Shown here: one piece after another, positions 62,501 to 64,000 of the stretch
Position numbering within the stretch: position 1 is the first letter of the stretch
Layout of the letters: every line of letters begins with the position of its first letter
Origin: Hybos culiciformis
Taxonomy: Eukaryota; Arthropoda; Insecta; Diptera; Hybotidae
Length of the DNA: 64,000 nt
Direction of reading: 5' to 3'
NCBI GenBank assembly: GCA_964007475.1
Contig: OZ023273.1
Location: 141,147,308-141,211,307, forward strand
The notes under the pieces: model-generated
The model's input: the letters and a program-made list of their open reading frames with translations, nothing else
Told to the model about the DNA's origin: nothing
Database searches by the model: none
Position numbers and translations under genes: made by a program

Positions 62501-63020
62501 GTTGATAATTATGCAATTCTCTATTAACAGGATTCCGAAATGGATGTATTGCTTCACTAATTTTTTTATTATTCTCATTTAGAAAAGTTACAGCTCCTGG
62601 TGTTGTAGTTGTAGTTAGTGATGCTGTTGTTGTCGTTGAAATTAACTTAGTTTGATGTTTTGAGAACTCAAATGGATTATCTGTACGATCTAATGTTCGA
62701 TAATGGTGATTGTGATGATTGTGAGGATGATGTTGAAGATGATGGTGAGGATGGTGTGTATGATGTCTATTTTCATGATGCTGCTTTTGATTAAAATAAT
62801 TATTTTGTCTAGTTTGTAAATAGTGATTATTATTATTGTTATTATGATTGCTATTAGGTGAAAAATAATTTATCATCGATTTTTTTAATTCTTCATAATT
62901 TTCTGAATTATTTAGCTTTTCAGCTATCACGAATATATTATTTAAATATAAAACAACTATTATTATTGTAGTCATAATAGGATTTAAAAAAATAAAAGTT
63001 TTTATAGTTTTTTTATGCAT
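41553..63020 (-). CDS. Pvf: PDGF/VEGF-related factor (Pvf-like) with large His/Asn-rich N-terminal region (678 aa)
   Basis: Secreted ligand of the PDGF/VEGF family, which in flies acts on the receptor tyrosine kinase Pvr (blood-cell and border-cell guidance). Exons: 61890-63020, 60409-60541, 47408-47619, 43362-43795, 41553-41679; joins are GT-AG and in frame. Residues 1-35 form a signal peptide or anchor. Residues to about 377 are low-complexity, rich in His and Asn (HHTHHPHHHLQHHPHNHHNH) with an acidic patch (DDDDEDLYYYDD). A basic KTRRRN site sits near residue 415. The cystine knot starts at Cys438 and includes VPHCTVLHRC and DTGCC (Cys459, 465, 471, 472), Cys479, then HTECHC (514, 516). 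A Cys-rich tail follows (RCRCDC, CTTPTC). Which fly paralogue it matches is not clear. Intron 2 is about 12.8 kb and contains another gene on the opposite strand. Confidence 0.9.
43796..47407 (-). other. Pvf: Pvf intron 3, no gene seen
   Basis: AT-rich. The short open frames on both strands at 44220-44790 and 45358-45660 are Phe/Lys/Ile/Asn-rich and look like chance. At 47310-47370, AAAATCGGTTCGTAAATGTCG resembles the dispersed terminal motif seen elsewhere in the window. Confidence 0.65.
47620..51671 (-). other. Pvf: Pvf intron 2, part downstream of the nested gene
   Basis: Mostly featureless AT-rich DNA. It contains the foldback cluster at 48664-49068 and, at 51340-51390, a tRNA-like fragment (GGCCGTCATGGTTTAGTGG with a matching A-box and a short CCTG/CAGG stem but no T arm). 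Confidence 0.55.
48664..49068. repeat. Foldback-like cluster with GTTCGCATTA ends
   Basis: GTTCGCATTA at 48664-48673 and its reverse complement at 49059-49068 bound the block. A third copy lies at 48713-48722, and ATTCCGGA occurs three times inside. The pairing is imperfect and no target duplication is clear. Confidence 0.45.
51672..54413 (+). CDS. Divergent ionotropic receptor (IR family), nested in a Pvf intron (580 aa)
   Basis: Candidate chemosensory cation channel of the insect IR family (variant glutamate receptors). Exons 51672-52015, 52648-53095 and 53463-54413, GT-AG joins, in frame, TAA at 54411-54413. The ATG begins a signal-peptide-like stretch (MFITHKFVVYLAIINPVLS). Exon 2 carries the first ligand-binding lobe (PLPLQCRNEKPYLSC, YEGTILTELSHKLNFTYELV). 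Exon 3 starts with a short second-lobe segment, then TM1 (IVVWYCSITVIVIGLVIIIS), the pore and TM2 region FPRYLLTMWMLWAFIMQSSY followed by TGSLF, the rest of the lobe, and TM3 near the end (IYIILIILSVITFIIEIF). The glutamate-binding Arg/Thr/Asp set is not evident, as is usual for divergent IRs. It lies on the strand opposite its host gene. I assign no specific IR number. Confidence 0.85.
56063..56085. repeat. (AAT)n microsatellite
   Basis: Roughly seven tandem ATA/AAT units. Confidence 0.85.
56780..56808 (+). promoter_or_regulatory. Orphan core-promoter-like sequence
   Basis: TATAAAA at 56780-56786 is followed 27 bases on by ATCAGAAG (the A at 56807), the spacing of a TATA box and an arthropod initiator. 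A purine-rich, ATG-free stretch like a 5' UTR follows. No open frame or annotated gene starts here. May be chance in such AT-rich DNA. Confidence 0.3.
57536..57770 (+). mobile_element. Candidate short Helitron-like remnant
   Basis: Begins TCTGTCTATCTAGG after an A and ends CGACTAG before a T, matching the TC...CTAR/A-T rule for Helitrons. A small palindrome (CGTACCGGTATCG, 57753-57765) lies just before the CTAG end. The inside includes CTTCTAAACCGGTAGCATTGAA, a common dispersed-element motif. Evidence is structural only. Confidence 0.35.
59551..60036 (+). mobile_element. Internally deleted hAT transposon (486 bp)
   Basis: Imperfect 14-bp terminal inverted repeats (CGGCGATGTGCAAC left; reverse complement of CAGGCATGTGCAAC right, 60023-60036) share the TGTGCAAC core. 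They are flanked by an 8-bp target duplication, ATTTATAA, at 59543-59550 and 60037-60044, which is the hAT length. Subterminal CTGCGGCTC and GTGGCTCTGG are also typical of hAT copies. Most of the transposase gene is gone. Confidence 0.88.
59690..59822 (+). pseudogene. C-terminal scrap of an hAT transposase
   Basis: The open frame ending TAA at 59820-59822 finishes HQLRNSTTKIAPDLNKLSQ and then SENTQISH. This resembles the end of hAT transposases (H-L-R-x-A-T-T, P-D-x-x-K-L, Q-x-S-H then stop). Only this tail survives the deletion; upstream residues are unrelated or scrambled. Confidence 0.6.
60542..61889 (-). other. Pvf: Pvf intron 1, no feature seen
   Basis: From donor GTGAGTAT (61889) to acceptor CCATATAG (60542). 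AT-rich, nothing recognised. Confidence 0.75.
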
Positions 63021-64000
63021 TTTTATTTAAAAATAATATTTATTTTGTTTCGTTTTTTTTTTATCTTTTAATAATATTTGAAATTTTTTATTTTTATTAA
63101 CTATTTTGTTGAAACATAATATTTTCTTATAGGATTATGTAATTTTATTTAAAAAAAAATTTATAGCATTTTTTCTTTTAACATTAATAAAACCTATATC
63201 AAAATTAATTCGATATCTTGTGTGTCTTGTATATAAATTTAATTTGGTCTGAAATATTTAAAATAAATAAAATTTCATACTTTTGATAAAATTTAACATA
63301 TTGACCGTAATATTATATGGATCATATTATGGTCTTATGATGTATTTTTTTTTTACTACTTATGTATCTAGCGCCATCAACCAGTCTACAAAAAGTACAA
63401 ATCATATCACTAGAGCAACGAACTTTTGAATTAGAGGTACTACCTACTTGACTTCAATAATTCTTATGAGAAATAAAAAAAAAACTTCTTTTTGTGCATG
63501 CTCATATAATGTTGATGATATCTTATCTTTAATGTAACATCTTCAATGTTAGAATAATAATTTATAAACAAATTTTATACGAACATGCCATGTGTTGAAG
63601 GAAAGTAAATTAATTAAAAATAAAAGAAAAATAATCAAAGATTTTTAATGTGTAAACAATTTTTAGTATATTTACAAGTAGCTTTTTATTGCATCTTAAA
63701 TATAATTTTTAAAGTGTTGTAAATGTAAATTGATTATACATGAAGTAGAAATAGAATTACCGTTCAAATTAAAAAATAATAAAATCATTAAATAAAATTT
63801 AATATTTATGATGGTATTTAAATAATCATTATCAATAAGATATTTAAATCATGATGTACCATTTGACATTCTTAGAATTAATAATTATTTTGCCTGTATG
63901 GGATGAGATTACATATTGAATTATATGGTATAGGTGTTTAGTTTATATATAATTGAATATTTAGAAGAAATTATTGAGAGTATTAAAAAGATTAAAACTC
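63021..64000. other. Pvf upstream region
   Basis: 5' flank or 5' UTR of Pvf on the minus strand. The first 40 bases above the ATG are A/T only. No clear TATA/initiator pair and no other gene found. Confidence 0.6.

Overview
This window is a strongly AT-rich piece of an insect nuclear genome, most likely from a fly or close relative (Diptera). The evidence is split genes with GT-AG introns (many only 60-100 bp), an Msp300-type nesprin, an insect PDGF/VEGF-like factor, a divergent ionotropic receptor and Tc1, hAT and MITE-type transposons. Nothing points to a bacterium, plasmid or virus. All gene models were built by hand from splice signals, reading phase and family resemblance. The exon joins given below are phase-consistent throughout, but none has transcript support.

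Layout. (1) 0.87-5.84 kb, plus strand: the last six exons of Msp300/nesprin, ending in a KASH domain with a PPPI terminus; the rest of the gene lies upstream of the window. (2) 8.78-10.43 kb, plus: a secreted 415-residue protein with two farnesoic-acid-O-methyltransferase-like (Methyltransf_FA) domains. (3) 11.74-30.45 kb, minus: a complete 20-exon axonemal dynein heavy chain (about 4,489 residues) of the DNAH2/inner-arm 1-beta type. Its introns are short except where repeats have landed: a dead Tc1 element sitting on a splice donor, a 126-bp MITE, an inverted array of about 16-bp units, and an older repeat remnant. (4) 32.17-33.56 kb, minus: a tetraspanin with a GC-AG intron and two possible C-termini. 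(5) 35.08-38.96 kb, plus: a second secreted Methyltransf_FA protein (927 residues) with a long coiled-coil region between its two domains. (6) 41.55-63.02 kb, minus: a Pvf (PDGF/VEGF-related factor) gene in five exons with a very large His/Asn-rich N-terminal region. (7) Nested in intron 2 of Pvf, on the opposite strand, 51.67-54.41 kb: a three-exon divergent ionotropic receptor. The same intron also holds an internally deleted hAT element with intact target-site duplication, a candidate Helitron remnant and an orphan TATA/initiator signal.

The genes do not form one pathway. Msp300 anchors nuclei to the cytoskeleton, the dynein powers motile axonemes (sperm and ciliated sensory neurons), Pvf is a secreted receptor-tyrosine-kinase ligand, and the receptor is a candidate chemosensory channel. 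The least-described content is the pair of secreted Methyltransf_FA genes. They share exon phases and an E-P-x-C-P junction after the domain, which suggests a shuffled exon module of unknown function.
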